A stretch of DNA of 64,000 nucleotides from positions 682,001-746,000 of the forward strand of contig NZ_CP171225.1 in the NCBI RefSeq assembly GCF_043226085.1, given 5' to 3'. The DNA comes from Amaricoccus sp003258405. GTDB lineage: Bacteria > Pseudomonadota > Alphaproteobacteria > Rhodobacterales > Rhodobacteraceae. The translations under genes and the position numbers were made by a program. This document shows positions 15,625 through 24,083 of the stretch, piece after piece. Numbering within the stretch: the stretch's first letter is position 1; the number at the start of each line of letters is the position of its first letter. Below the pieces are notes generated by a model that was given only the letters and a program-made list of their open reading frames with translations, was not told the DNA's origin and ran no database searches.

Positions 15625-17088
15625 CTAGATCTCCAGAATTGTCTGCATGAGCTGATCTATCGTGCTCAGCACCTGCGCATTCGCGGCATAAGCCTGTTCA
15701 AGGACCATGAGCGTCGAAAGCTCCGTGTCCGAATCGACCCCGATCACCGAAATCTCGTTGTCAGCCAGTGTGGCCTGAAGCCCGGTCAGGAAGCTTGTGT
15801 TCTCTTCCGAGCGCCCCGCGACCCCAGCAAAGTAAGACGCGATCCCCGACGCCATCCCGGCCGAGGAGGCAGCGGCCGACTGGTATGTGAAGCCGGCCGG
15901 GCTGCGCGGAGCGGAGACCGAGTCGGACATCGCAAGCAGGTAGTCGCCGAACCCGGCATCCCCCTGCGTTGCCGCCCCCATCCCGTCCCGGATACGCCAG
16001 AGCGCACCGCCCTTGTCCGGATCGGCAGCCGCATTGAGCGTGATGCGTCCTGCACTGCCGCTACCGCTGCCCGCATCGACGAAAAGCCCGTTGCCGGATC
16101 CGTCGAGAAAGCCCGCGGGCATCTGAGCGCCGAAGCGGTCGATCAGATCGTTGGCATAGGCATCCACCTCGGCCTGATAGTCTGGCACGATCGAGTCCCG
16201 AACCTGAAATAGCGCGCCGAGCGATCCCCCGTCGAAGGGGCCGGATCCTATGCCGGCATCGACCGTTACGGGACCAGAGGAAACGCCCTGATCCTGCGAG
16301 AGCCCGCTGAGCGGGGCACCGAGGGTCATGTCTGCCGTCACGCCGCCGTTGTTCGCCGTGAAGCTCAGCTCATAGACCTTGCCGTTGAGCAGCATGCCGC
16401 CATTCGCGGAATAGATCGCAAGCATGCCATTGTCGCGCTTCACGGTGCTGACCGGAACGACCGAGGAAATCCCGTCGATCAGCCGTGCGCGCTCATCCTC
16501 GAGCGACGCCGTGTCGCTGCCTTGGGTGCGCAAGGTCGCGATCTTCTCGTTGAGCGAGTCGATCGAATGCAGTGACGTGTTCACAAACTTCACCTGAGAG
16601 GCGATTTCCGTCTCCATGTCGCTGCGGATCTGGTTGTTCTCCTGCGTGATCGCATTGAGCTTCGAAGCGACCGCCTTGGCCGATTCGACCACGGCGGCCT
16701 GCTCGGTCAGCGATTGAGGGCTCGCAGCGACCGAAATGAGCGACGTTTCGAGATCATTTGCGAGCCCCATCAGTGACCCCGCCTCATCGGCACTGGTTCC
16801 GAGGAGATCCATCATGCGGCTGTAAGCATCCGAGAGCGCCGCGGCCGAGCCGAGCGAGGCGTCCGCGGCCCGGCGCTCGGCGGTAAGATGGGCGCTCTCG
16901 GCCCGTGTGGTCCCGACGACCCCAACCCCTGATCCTGTCCCGTTGAACACGGTCGAGGTCAGCTCGGTCCTGCGTTGCGCATAGCCTTCCGTAAGAGCGT
17001 TCGAGACGTTGTTCGCGACGGTGTCGACCAGTCGCGAATTCGCTCGGAGCCCGGAGGCCGCGCTGTTCAGGGCGGATGAGATACTCAT
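15625..17088 (-). CDS. flgK: Flagellar hook-associated protein 1
   Basis: 487 aa. The N-terminus SISSALNSAASGLRANSRLVDTVANNVSN is the rod/hook-family signature, and the C-terminus (DTELSTLMVLEQAYAANAQVLSTIDQLMQTIL) is typical of FlgK. Long helices in residues 90-210 match the HAP1 pattern. It forms the hook-side part of the hook-filament junction. Start ATG at 17088 lies 33 bp downstream of the flgE stop. Confidence 0.93.
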   Translation of the reverse strand: MSISSALNSAASGLRANSRLVDTVANNVSNALTEGYAQRRTELTSTVFNGTGSGVGVVGTTRAESAHLTAERRAADASLGSAAALSDAYSRMMDLLGTSADEAGSLMGLANDLETSLISVAASPQSLTEQAAVVESAKAVASKLNAITQENNQIRSDMETEIASQVKFVNTSLHSIDSLNEKIATLRTQGSDTASLEDERARLIDGISSVVPVSTVKRDNGMLAIYSANGGMLLNGKVYELSFTANNGGVTADMTLGAPLSGLSQDQGVSSGPVTVDAGIGSGPFDGGSLGALFQVRDSIVPDYQAEVDAYANDLIDRFGAQMPAGFLDGSGNGLFVDAGSGSGSAGRITLNAAADPDKGGALWRIRDGMGAATQGDAGFGDYLLAMSDSVSAPRSPAGFTYQSAAASSAGMASGIASYFAGVAGRSEENTSFLTGLQATLADNEISVIGVDSDTELSTLMVLEQAYAANAQVLSTIDQLMQTILEI

Positions 17089-17121
17089 GGTCTCGGTCCT
17101 CTCGTCACACGGGACGGATCA

Positions 17122-18462
17122 TCAACGCTTGAGGTTGGTGGTTTCCTGAAGCATCTCGTCGACAGTCTGGATGATCTTCGCGTTCGACGAATAGGCGCGC
17201 TGAGTGCGGATCATGTCGGTGAGCTCCGTCGCGATGTCCGTGGTCGAGAGCTCGAGGGCGAAGCCTTCCACAGTACCCGTCGGCCCGTCGCCGGGTTCCC
17301 ACAGATAAAGCGAGCCGCTTGCCGCAGAGACCGCGAAGCACTGGTTGTCGAGCACGCTCAGCCCGTCGAGATTGGCGACATCGGCCAGCGGCACCTGGTA
17401 GAGCACCTTGGAGAAACCGCTGGAATAGGATGCCTTGATGAAGCCGTTTTCGTCGATCGTCACGCCCTGATAGGTGCCGGCGGGCGAGCCATCATGCGTC
17501 ACGCCCTTCGACGAGAAGCTCGAGGAGAGCTGGCTCAGGTACTGCGGTCCACCGGAGTCCGAACCGATTGCCACCATGATGGTCTGGCCGTTGAGCTCCA
17601 TGGTGAGCTGACCGGTGGACGTGTCATAGGAGGTCGTGTAGGCCCCGGCGCCGCCATCGACCTGCACGACGCTCGCAACTTGCCCGGCAGTCGCTGTCGC
17701 ATCGCTGAACGTGATCGTATAGGTGCCAACGGAATTGCCGCTCTTCTCGTCGACAATCTCCATCGTCCACTCGTTGCTCTGCGGATCGGCGACGGTCGGA
17801 GTGTAGCTCACCGTCAGGTTCTGCGCCGAACCGAGCGAGTCGAAATACTCAAGCGTCATCATCCGCGCAGTGCCGGTGCCATCCGGGCCGGTATCCGTCG
17901 CGGGCAGGTTGGCATACATGTTGATGTTCTCGGTCGGCACGGCGGAGACCGAGGAAAGGTTGATCTTCACCGGTTCGAGCGAAGCCGTGGTATCGCGCGC
18001 CGCCGGTAGAATGTTGCCCTCCGTATCCGCGGGCCAGCCAAGAAGGACGATGCCGCTCGACGTGGTGAGGTATCCATCCTTGTCGGTGTGGAACGACCCG
18101 GTCGTCGTCAGCATCAGATCGAGATCATCGGCGTTGGCCTGATACGAGGCCAGCGAGGTGACCGGTAGCATCCCGCGCCCGGAAACCGCGATATCCGTAG
18201 AGTTCGAGGTACCCTCGAGCGCGCCCTTGGCTGCGATGTTCCAGATGGCATTCGTGGAGACGCCACCGGCAAGTGCCGCACGTCCGCCCCCCACCACACC
18301 GGATGACCCGCCCGCACTCACGGTCATTGAAGAGAAGTCCATGTCCGAGCGCTTGTAGCCGTAGGTCTCGGAGTTGGCGATGTTGTCGGCGATCGTCGAA
18401 AGCTTGTTGCCGTTCGCGTTGAGGCCGGACACACCGGCGTTCATCGACGTGGAGATACCCAT
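17122..18462 (-). CDS. flgE: Flagellar hook protein
   Basis: 446 aa, normal for roseobacter-type FlgE. N-terminal rod-family motif (MNAGVSGLNANGNKLSTIADNIAN), central FlgE D1/D2 region with LEYFDSLGSAQNLTVSYTP, and C-terminal ELTDMIRTQRAYSSNAKIIQTVDEMLQ are all visible. It builds the hook. It is first in the flgEKLI run, with a possible CtrA-like site about 70 bp upstream and the motB terminator between. Confidence 0.95.
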   Translation of the reverse strand: MGISTSMNAGVSGLNANGNKLSTIADNIANSETYGYKRSDMDFSSMTVSAGGSSGVVGGGRAALAGGVSTNAIWNIAAKGALEGTSNSTDIAVSGRGMLPVTSLASYQANADDLDLMLTTTGSFHTDKDGYLTTSSGIVLLGWPADTEGNILPAARDTTASLEPVKINLSSVSAVPTENINMYANLPATDTGPDGTGTARMMTLEYFDSLGSAQNLTVSYTPTVADPQSNEWTMEIVDEKSGNSVGTYTITFSDATATAGQVASVVQVDGGAGAYTTSYDTSTGQLTMELNGQTIMVAIGSDSGGPQYLSQLSSSFSSKGVTHDGSPAGTYQGVTIDENGFIKASYSSGFSKVLYQVPLADVANLDGLSVLDNQCFAVSAASGSLYLWEPGDGPTGTVEGFALELSTTDIATELTDMIRTQRAYSSNAKIIQTVDEMLQETTNLKR

Positions 18463-18531
18463 ACTCAGTCCTTTGCCGTGAGGGAACGGTCACTGGAACC
18501 CGTTACGGACCGAGTAAGTGAAGCAATGAGT

Positions 18532-18546
18532 TTAAGATCCCGCTAA
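18532..18546 (-). promoter_or_regulatory. CtrA-like box upstream of flgE
   Basis: On the minus strand TTAG-N7-TTAA, one mismatch from the CtrA consensus TTAA-N7-TTAA, lies 70 bp upstream of the flgE ATG. CtrA controls flagellar genes in many Rhodobacterales. The site is suggestive only, since a 4+4 motif occurs by chance. Confidence 0.4.
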
Positions 18547-18550
18547 CGAC

Positions 18551-18577
18551 AAATCCCTGCCGTTCTGGCAGGGATTT
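18551..18577 (-). terminator. Terminator after motB
   Basis: A perfect 11-bp stem, AAATCCCTGCC / GGCAGGGATTT, with a 5-nt loop sits 13 bp beyond the motB stop and 88 bp before flgE. The A/T base of the stem provides a short T-run on the minus strand. Confidence 0.8.
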
Positions 18578-18589
18578 CAATCGGCTGCG

Positions 18590-19402
18590 TCACTTTCCGA
18601 AATCACGCAGGAGGATGATCTCGATACGGCGGTTCCGCGAATCGGCGGGTTTGTCCTCGATGACCGGATTGCGATCCGACTTGCCGGTGACCCGCTGGAT
18701 CCGATCATCCCCCACCCCGGTGAGCCCGAGCAGTTCCCGCGTGATCTGCGCTCGGTCAGACGAGAGGATCCAGGGATCGGGTGAGGGCACCGCTCTGCCG
18801 GTATCGCCGGCGGCGAGATGGCCTGAAACCGCAACCGGATTTCCGGTATGGCGGATGACCTTGCCGATCATCGTGATAAGTCGCTCGAAGATCGGATTGA
18901 ACTCCGATGAAGCGCCATTGAAAAGCGGCGATCCCGGCACGTCGAAGACGTCGATGATGAGGCCCTCGTCGGTGATCCGCGTCGCGATGTGCTCGAGCAG
19001 CGGATCGGCGTCGAGCGCTTCGCCGCTGGCCCCGTTAAGCTCCTCCTGGATATCCCAGAGGGTCTTGTCGGGATTGCCGGTATCCGTCTTCTTGTCGGGA
19101 TCGCCGTCCTGACCGGTTTCGCTCTTTGGCAGGGTATGGTCGTCATAGAGCGACGAACCCTGGAAGATACCGTCACCGCCGCCCGCCATGTCATGGATCG
19201 GAATGTTCGGACTGAAATACTGCGCAAGCCCCTCGCGCGTGACTTCGTCAGATGCGTTCAGGAGCCACATCAGCAAGAAGAATGCCATCATTGCCGTCAC
19301 GAAGTCGGCATAGGCAACCTTCCATGCGCCGCCATGATGGCCAGCCTCGACGACCGTCTTGCGTTTGATGATCGTCACATTGGCCGAAGAACCCTTCGCC
19401 AT
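18590..19402 (-). CDS. motB: Flagellar motor stator protein MotB
   Basis: 270 aa. Residues 24-48 hold the plug/transmembrane segment WKVAYADFVTAMMAFFLLMW with the essential aspartate (YADF) for proton or sodium flux. The C-terminal OmpA-like peptidoglycan-binding domain is seen as VSGHLAAGDTG...SSDRAQITRELL...NRRIEI. Start ATG 19402 with GGGGGA 7 nt upstream is preferred over an upstream in-frame codon. No motA is adjacent. The gene is separated from flgE by a strong terminator. Confidence 0.93.
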   Translation of the reverse strand: MAKGSSANVTIIKRKTVVEAGHHGGAWKVAYADFVTAMMAFFLLMWLLNASDEVTREGLAQYFSPNIPIHDMAGGGDGIFQGSSLYDDHTLPKSETGQDGDPDKKTDTGNPDKTLWDIQEELNGASGEALDADPLLEHIATRITDEGLIIDVFDVPGSPLFNGASSEFNPIFERLITMIGKVIRHTGNPVAVSGHLAAGDTGRAVPSPDPWILSSDRAQITRELLGLTGVGDDRIQRVTGKSDRNPVIEDKPADSRNRRIEIILLRDFGK

Positions 19403-19521
19403 AGCCGTATCCCCCGTAATTCCCCGCCGCCACAAGACACCAAGAACCTGAAACTCCGGTTACCGCGGCTGCGAGTGAACCCGGCACAGCATGGTAAAGT
19501 CGTTAAAATTCGCTCCGAGGG

Positions 19522-20529
19522 TCAGGCAGGCAGTTCGCACCAGCAAGGAAGCAGGTTGCCGGGCGCAGGTCGTGCGGCGTAGACGCCGCGCGCAACCGCG
19601 CGTGCGAGGCAAAGTGCCGCAGCCTGCTCGAGCGCCATCCGTATCTCGAAGGGAGCCCCCCCGAGCTGGCGCTCGCCTGTTGCCACCGCAAAGACAAGAT
19701 CACCGTCAAACGGCGTATGGGAAGGAAGGATCGAGCGCGCCAGGCCGTCATGAGCAATCTCGGCCACGCGCTGTGCCGCAGCCTTGTCGAGCGCAGCGTC
19801 GGTCGCGACGATCGCGATCGTGGTGTTGGTCTGTCCGCCATCGGGGCCCGGCTTGGTGAAGCGCGGGGACTCGGGGTCGATGCGCGCGGCCGATGCACCA
19901 AGCCCGCCGAATTCCTCACCGATTTCGAACGGGCCGGAAAGGAAAGTGCGGTCGCCCGGTGCGCGCACCGAACCGAACGCGTTCACCGCGACAAGTGCCC
20001 CCACTGTGAAACCCGCTTCCGTCACGATCGAGGCTGAGCCCAGTCCGCCCATCAGTTCCTGAGTCATCGCACCTGTGCCCGCACCTTCCGAACCGATCGC
20101 AAAGACCTCACCCGCCGAGTTGAAGGCTGCCTGCCCGAGCGCTCGGTAGGGGTTCTCCGCCCAGTCCTTTGCCCCGCCGTTGGCGAGGTCGAACAGGATC
20201 GCCGCGGGGACGATGGGAACGACGGCCGGACCTGCTCGAAAGCCGCGACCGGCGGCGCGCAGGGCATCGGCTACACCGGAGGCTGCGTCGAGCCCAAAGG
20301 CCGAGCCCCCGGAGAGGACCAGCGCGTCCACCGCCTCGACGAGCTTGCCCGGGGCCAGAAGATCCGTTTCCCGCGTGCCCGGCGCCCCACCTCGAACATC
20401 GACAGCCGCCACGAAAGGACGCTTGCCCGTGAGCACCGTGACACCAGACTTGAGCTGCGCATCGGATGCATTTCCAACCAGCAGGCCCGGGACGTCGGTG
20501 ATGAGATTATGCCGACCGGTGTGCATCAT
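19522..20529 (-). CDS. P1/S58 family peptidase (DmpA/NylC type)
   Basis: A 335-aa Ntn-type hydrolase precursor. Motifs: the N-terminal ITDVPGLLVGNA, LSGGSAFGLDAASGVA, and the autocleavage site N235-T236 in GGQTNTTIAIVATDA. The threonine after cleavage would be the nucleophile. Family members are beta-aminopeptidases or 6-aminohexanoate-oligomer hydrolases, cytoplasmic or periplasmic; no signal peptide is seen. Its ATG overlaps the stop of the ABC ATPase gene by 4 bp, so it is the last gene of the peptide transporter operon and probably processes the imported compound. Confidence 0.87.
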   Translation of the reverse strand: MMHTGRHNLITDVPGLLVGNASDAQLKSGVTVLTGKRPFVAAVDVRGGAPGTRETDLLAPGKLVEAVDALVLSGGSAFGLDAASGVADALRAAGRGFRAGPAVVPIVPAAILFDLANGGAKDWAENPYRALGQAAFNSAGEVFAIGSEGAGTGAMTQELMGGLGSASIVTEAGFTVGALVAVNAFGSVRAPGDRTFLSGPFEIGEEFGGLGASAARIDPESPRFTKPGPDGGQTNTTIAIVATDAALDKAAAQRVAEIAHDGLARSILPSHTPFDGDLVFAVATGERQLGGAPFEIRMALEQAAALCLARAVARGVYAARPAPGNLLPCWCELPA

Positions 20530-22112
20530 GCCGGGATCTCCAGTACAGGCGACGCCGCGAGCAATGCCCGCGTATAGGGATGGCTTGGCGCCGAGAAGAC
20601 CGCTTCGGTCTCGCCCTGCTCCACGATCTCGCCAGCCCTCATTACCATGACACGATCGGTAATTGCCCGCACGACGGTGAGATCATGGCTGATGAAGAGA
20701 TAGGAGAGACTGTAGCGCCGCGAAAGTCCGGCGAGCAGGTCAAGGATCTGCGCACGAACCTGGACATCGAGCGCCGAGACCGCTTCGTCGAGCAGTATGA
20801 GCTTTGGCCGGATGATGAGCGCCCGCGCGATGGCGATCCGCTGCCGCTGGCCCCCGGAGAACTCATGAATGTATCTCCCTGAATCCTCTGCGTTCAGACC
20901 GACATCTTCGAGCGCCCGCGCCACAGCATCCCGCCGCGCCGCGCCCTTCGGCGGATCGGCAAGCAGGTGGAAGGGCTCGGTGACAAGCCGGCCTACCTTG
21001 TGGCGCGGATTGAAGCTGCCATACGGGTCCTGGAAGACCGCCTGCATCTGCGCCCTCAGGCCTTTCGCCATCGCCGCGCCGGCATGAATATCGCGCCCAG
21101 CCAGCCGCACCCTGCCCGCCTGCACTTCGTCGAGTCCGAGGATTGCGCGGGTGAGCGTCGACTTTCCGCAGCCCGACTCCCCCACGAGACCGAGGCTCTC
21201 TCCCTCCCTGAGAGAGAAGCTCACGCCATGGACTGCCCGAAATGGCACCCGGCGCCGGAAGAGACCACGCAATCCGCCGGGATATTCCCGCACGACCTTT
21301 TCGACTTCCAGAAGCGGTGGCCCTGCTACCACGCCACCGCGATCTGGCCGATGGGTCGAGGCCGCGAAAAGCGCGCGCGTGTATGGGTGCCGCTGCAAGC
21401 GCAGGACCTCGCGAGCCTCGCCTGCCTCGACCACCGTCCCGCCGCGCATGATCGCGATGTGATCGGCAATGCCGCTGACGACTGCCAGATCGTGGCTGAT
21501 GAGGATGAGGCCCATGCCGTCCTCGCGTACCAGGCGACGGAGCAGACCGAGGATCTGAGCCTGGGTTGTCACGTCAAGTGCTGTCGTGGGTTCATCGGCA
21601 ATCAGCAGGCGCGGCCGGAGCGCGATTGCCATCGCGATCCCCACCCGTTGCCTCTGACCACCCGAAAGCTCATGCGGCCAGCGTCCGAGCGGAAACTCCG
21701 CAGCCGCAAGCCCGACCCGGTCAAGGGTCTCCCGCGCAATCCGGAGCGCTTCGCCCCGCGACGTGCCGCCATGGACCCGGACTGTCTCGGCGACCTGATC
21801 GCCAATAGTCTGAAGGGGGTTGAGCGCCGTCATCGGCTCCTGAAAGATCAACCCGACGTCCCGCCCGCGCACCTTGCACATGGCGCGCTCGGACAGTGCG
21901 GCCAGATCCTGCCCTGCGAGCTCCACCCGCCCTTGGAGGTCGGCTCCCGGAGGCAGAAGCCCCATCACCGCCAGCGCCATCATGGATTTCCCCGAGCCGC
22001 TCTCGCCGATCACCCCGAGCACCTGGCCCGGCCCGACACCGAGCGAGACGTCCCGAAGGATCGGCACGCCGTGAATCTCGACGCCGAGCCTCTCAATCTC
22101 AAGCAGGCTCAT
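20526..22112 (-). CDS. Peptide-type ABC importer, fused dual ATPase (DppD-DppF)
   Basis: A 528-aa protein carrying two complete ABC domains. The first has Walker A GESGSGKSM, signature LSGGQRQR and Walker B LLIADEPTTALD. The second has GESGCGKST, FSGGQRQR and LILLDEAVSALD. This matches fused nickel/peptide/opine importer ATPases. It powers the two permeases encoded just upstream (4-bp overlap with the DppC-like gene). It also overlaps the S58 peptidase gene, so translation of the three is probably coupled. Confidence 0.93.
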   Translation of the reverse strand: MSLLEIERLGVEIHGVPILRDVSLGVGPGQVLGVIGESGSGKSMMALAVMGLLPPGADLQGRVELAGQDLAALSERAMCKVRGRDVGLIFQEPMTALNPLQTIGDQVAETVRVHGGTSRGEALRIARETLDRVGLAAAEFPLGRWPHELSGGQRQRVGIAMAIALRPRLLIADEPTTALDVTTQAQILGLLRRLVREDGMGLILISHDLAVVSGIADHIAIMRGGTVVEAGEAREVLRLQRHPYTRALFAASTHRPDRGGVVAGPPLLEVEKVVREYPGGLRGLFRRRVPFRAVHGVSFSLREGESLGLVGESGCGKSTLTRAILGLDEVQAGRVRLAGRDIHAGAAMAKGLRAQMQAVFQDPYGSFNPRHKVGRLVTEPFHLLADPPKGAARRDAVARALEDVGLNAEDSGRYIHEFSGGQRQRIAIARALIIRPKLILLDEAVSALDVQVRAQILDLLAGLSRRYSLSYLFISHDLTVVRAITDRVMVMRAGEIVEQGETEAVFSAPSHPYTRALLAASPVLEIPA

Positions 22113-22921
22113 GCACGCCCCCGCCGGATCCGCGGATCGAGCATGTCGCGCAGCCCGTCGCCCATGAGGTTGAGCCCCAGCACTGTCAACACGATCGCAA
22201 GACCGGGAAAGATCGCGAGCCAGGGGGCGAAGGCAATCATTGTCTGGCTCTCGGCAAGCATCCGTCCCCAGGAAGGGGTCGGCGGCTGCGCCCCAAGCCC
22301 AACATAGGAAAGCCCGGCCTCAGCGAGTATGCCGAGGGAGAACTGAATCGTCCCCTGCACGATCAACAGACTCGCAAGATTGGGCAGGATATGCTCGACC
22401 GAGATACGCACGCGCCCCTTCCCTGCAACCCGCGCTGCCAGAACGAACTCCCGCGCCCAGAGCGACAGCCCGGCCCCGCGTACCAGTCGCGCGAAGACGG
22501 GCACGTTGAAGATGCCGATCGCGAGGATGGCGTTGAAGGCAGACGGCCCGAACACAGCCGTGATGATGATCGCGATGAGCAGCGACGGAAATGCAAAGAC
22601 AAGATCGTTTCCGCGCATGATCGCCTCATCAACGAGGCCACCGCGCCGTGCCGCAGCGGCGAGCCCGAGTGGCACTCCGAACCCCATCCCGATCCCGACC
22701 GCGACAAGTGCCACCGCGATCGACGTCCGCGCGCCGACCATCACCATCGAAAAGACATCACGACCAAAATGATCCGTTCCGAACCAGTGGGTTGCCGAGG
22801 GTGGCCGAAGCTTCTGGGCAATGTCGAGCGCCATCACGTCCCCGGGCGTCCACAGGAAAGAAACGACAGCAAGGGCCACAAAGGCTCCTGCAAGAAGGCT
22901 TCCGGTCAGTAGGAGGCGCAT
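22109..22921 (-). CDS. Peptide-type ABC permease (DppC-like)
   Basis: 270-aa inner-membrane permease. The N-terminal helix is followed by the DppC-type segment HWFGTDHFGRDVFSMVMVGARTS and an EAA-loop region VRGAGLSLWAREFVLAARVAGKG; about six hydrophobic segments are visible. It pairs with the DppB-like protein, whose stop overlaps this start by one base. Substrate specificity is set by the binding protein encoded further upstream. Confidence 0.92.
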   Translation of the reverse strand: MRLLLTGSLLAGAFVALAVVSFLWTPGDVMALDIAQKLRPPSATHWFGTDHFGRDVFSMVMVGARTSIAVALVAVGIGMGFGVPLGLAAAARRGGLVDEAIMRGNDLVFAFPSLLIAIIITAVFGPSAFNAILAIGIFNVPVFARLVRGAGLSLWAREFVLAARVAGKGRVRISVEHILPNLASLLIVQGTIQFSLGILAEAGLSYVGLGAQPPTPSWGRMLAESQTMIAFAPWLAIFPGLAIVLTVLGLNLMGDGLRDMLDPRIRRGRA

Positions 22922-23868
22922 CAGTGGTGCGCCCTGAGCCGCGGATCAACCGCTGCATAGGCAAGATCCACGAGATAGGTCACGACGATCACCGCGAAGA
23001 CGAGCAGCATCACTACGCTCTCCACGACAATGAGATCCCGCTGGCTGATCGCCTGGAACACTAGCCTGCCGAGACCGGGCAGAAAAAAGACATTCTCGAT
23101 GATGATCGCGCCCGCGAGCAGGAAGGAGAACTGGAGCCCGATGATGGTGAGGACCGGAATGAGGGCATTGCGCAGCGCGTGTCGTCGCAGCGCCGCCGGG
23201 CGGCTGAGCCCCTTGGCTCGTGCCGTGCGGATGAAATCCTCCCCAAGCGTCTCTATCAGGGCCGAGCGCATGACACGCGCGAGGATCGCCGCCTGTGGCA
23301 GGGCAAGGGCGATTGCGGGCAGTGTCAACGCCTTCATCCCCGGCAGAAGTCCTCCGCCCCACCCTGGAAAACCACCCGCCGAAAACCATCGCAGGTTCAC
23401 TGCGAAGACGAGCACCAGCAGCATTGCAAACCAGAAATTCGGTACGGCAATGCCGAGCTGTGTCGCGCCCATCACGCCGGTATCAGCCAGAGAGCCACGC
23501 CGTGACGCACCCCAGATACCAGCTGGAAATCCGATTACGAGCGCGAGCGCCAGGGCATAGAGCGCCAGCGGTAGTGACACCTGCAGGCGATCGGCGATCA
23601 TCTCCGCGACCGGCGTGCGGTAGGTATAGGAAATCCCGAAATCTCCGCGCAACATGCCCACAACCCAGTCCCAGTAGCGCGCGACAGGGCTCGCATCGAG
23701 CCCGAGATCGGCCCGCAGAGCGGCGACGGTTTCCGGACTTGCATTCAGACCAAGCATGTAACTCGCCGGATCGCCGGGGACGATCTCCAGCGCGAGAAAT
23801 ATCACCAGACTTGCGGCAAAAAGACTGGCGGCGAGGGAGATGAGGCGTATCAGCGTATATCGCAGCAT
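22921..23868 (-). CDS. Peptide-type ABC permease (DppB-like)
   Basis: 315-aa inner-membrane permease. The start MLRYTLIRLISLAASLFAASLVIF and the motifs VPGDPASYMLG, LGLDASPVARYWDWV and GEDFIRTARAKGLS (EAA loop) are typical of DppB/OppB. It starts 215 bp after the RTX gene stop; that interval holds no gene. It would belong with the binding protein at 26016-27491 but is physically separated from it by the RTX gene, so it may have its own promoter. Confidence 0.92.
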   Translation of the reverse strand: MLRYTLIRLISLAASLFAASLVIFLALEIVPGDPASYMLGLNASPETVAALRADLGLDASPVARYWDWVVGMLRGDFGISYTYRTPVAEMIADRLQVSLPLALYALALALVIGFPAGIWGASRRGSLADTGVMGATQLGIAVPNFWFAMLLVLVFAVNLRWFSAGGFPGWGGGLLPGMKALTLPAIALALPQAAILARVMRSALIETLGEDFIRTARAKGLSRPAALRRHALRNALIPVLTIIGLQFSFLLAGAIIIENVFFLPGLGRLVFQAISQRDLIVVESVVMLLVFAVIVVTYLVDLAYAAVDPRLRAHH

Positions 23869-24083
23869 CAGCGGGCCCCTCGCGCTGGAGCGGCACAGAA
23901 CCGGGCTAGTCCGGTGCGCCCTGCGTTCGATGCCTCGCTCTCGCCCTCTGACAGAACCGAAATACGGTCTCCGGGCGGCATTTCTGCTCGAAACTGATCT
24001 GGTCTGATCTTCGGGAATAAGCTCAGTTCACGCATTTCACAACGGGTGTGCCACGCCACGCCCTGTGCCTCAAGGCATCACGT

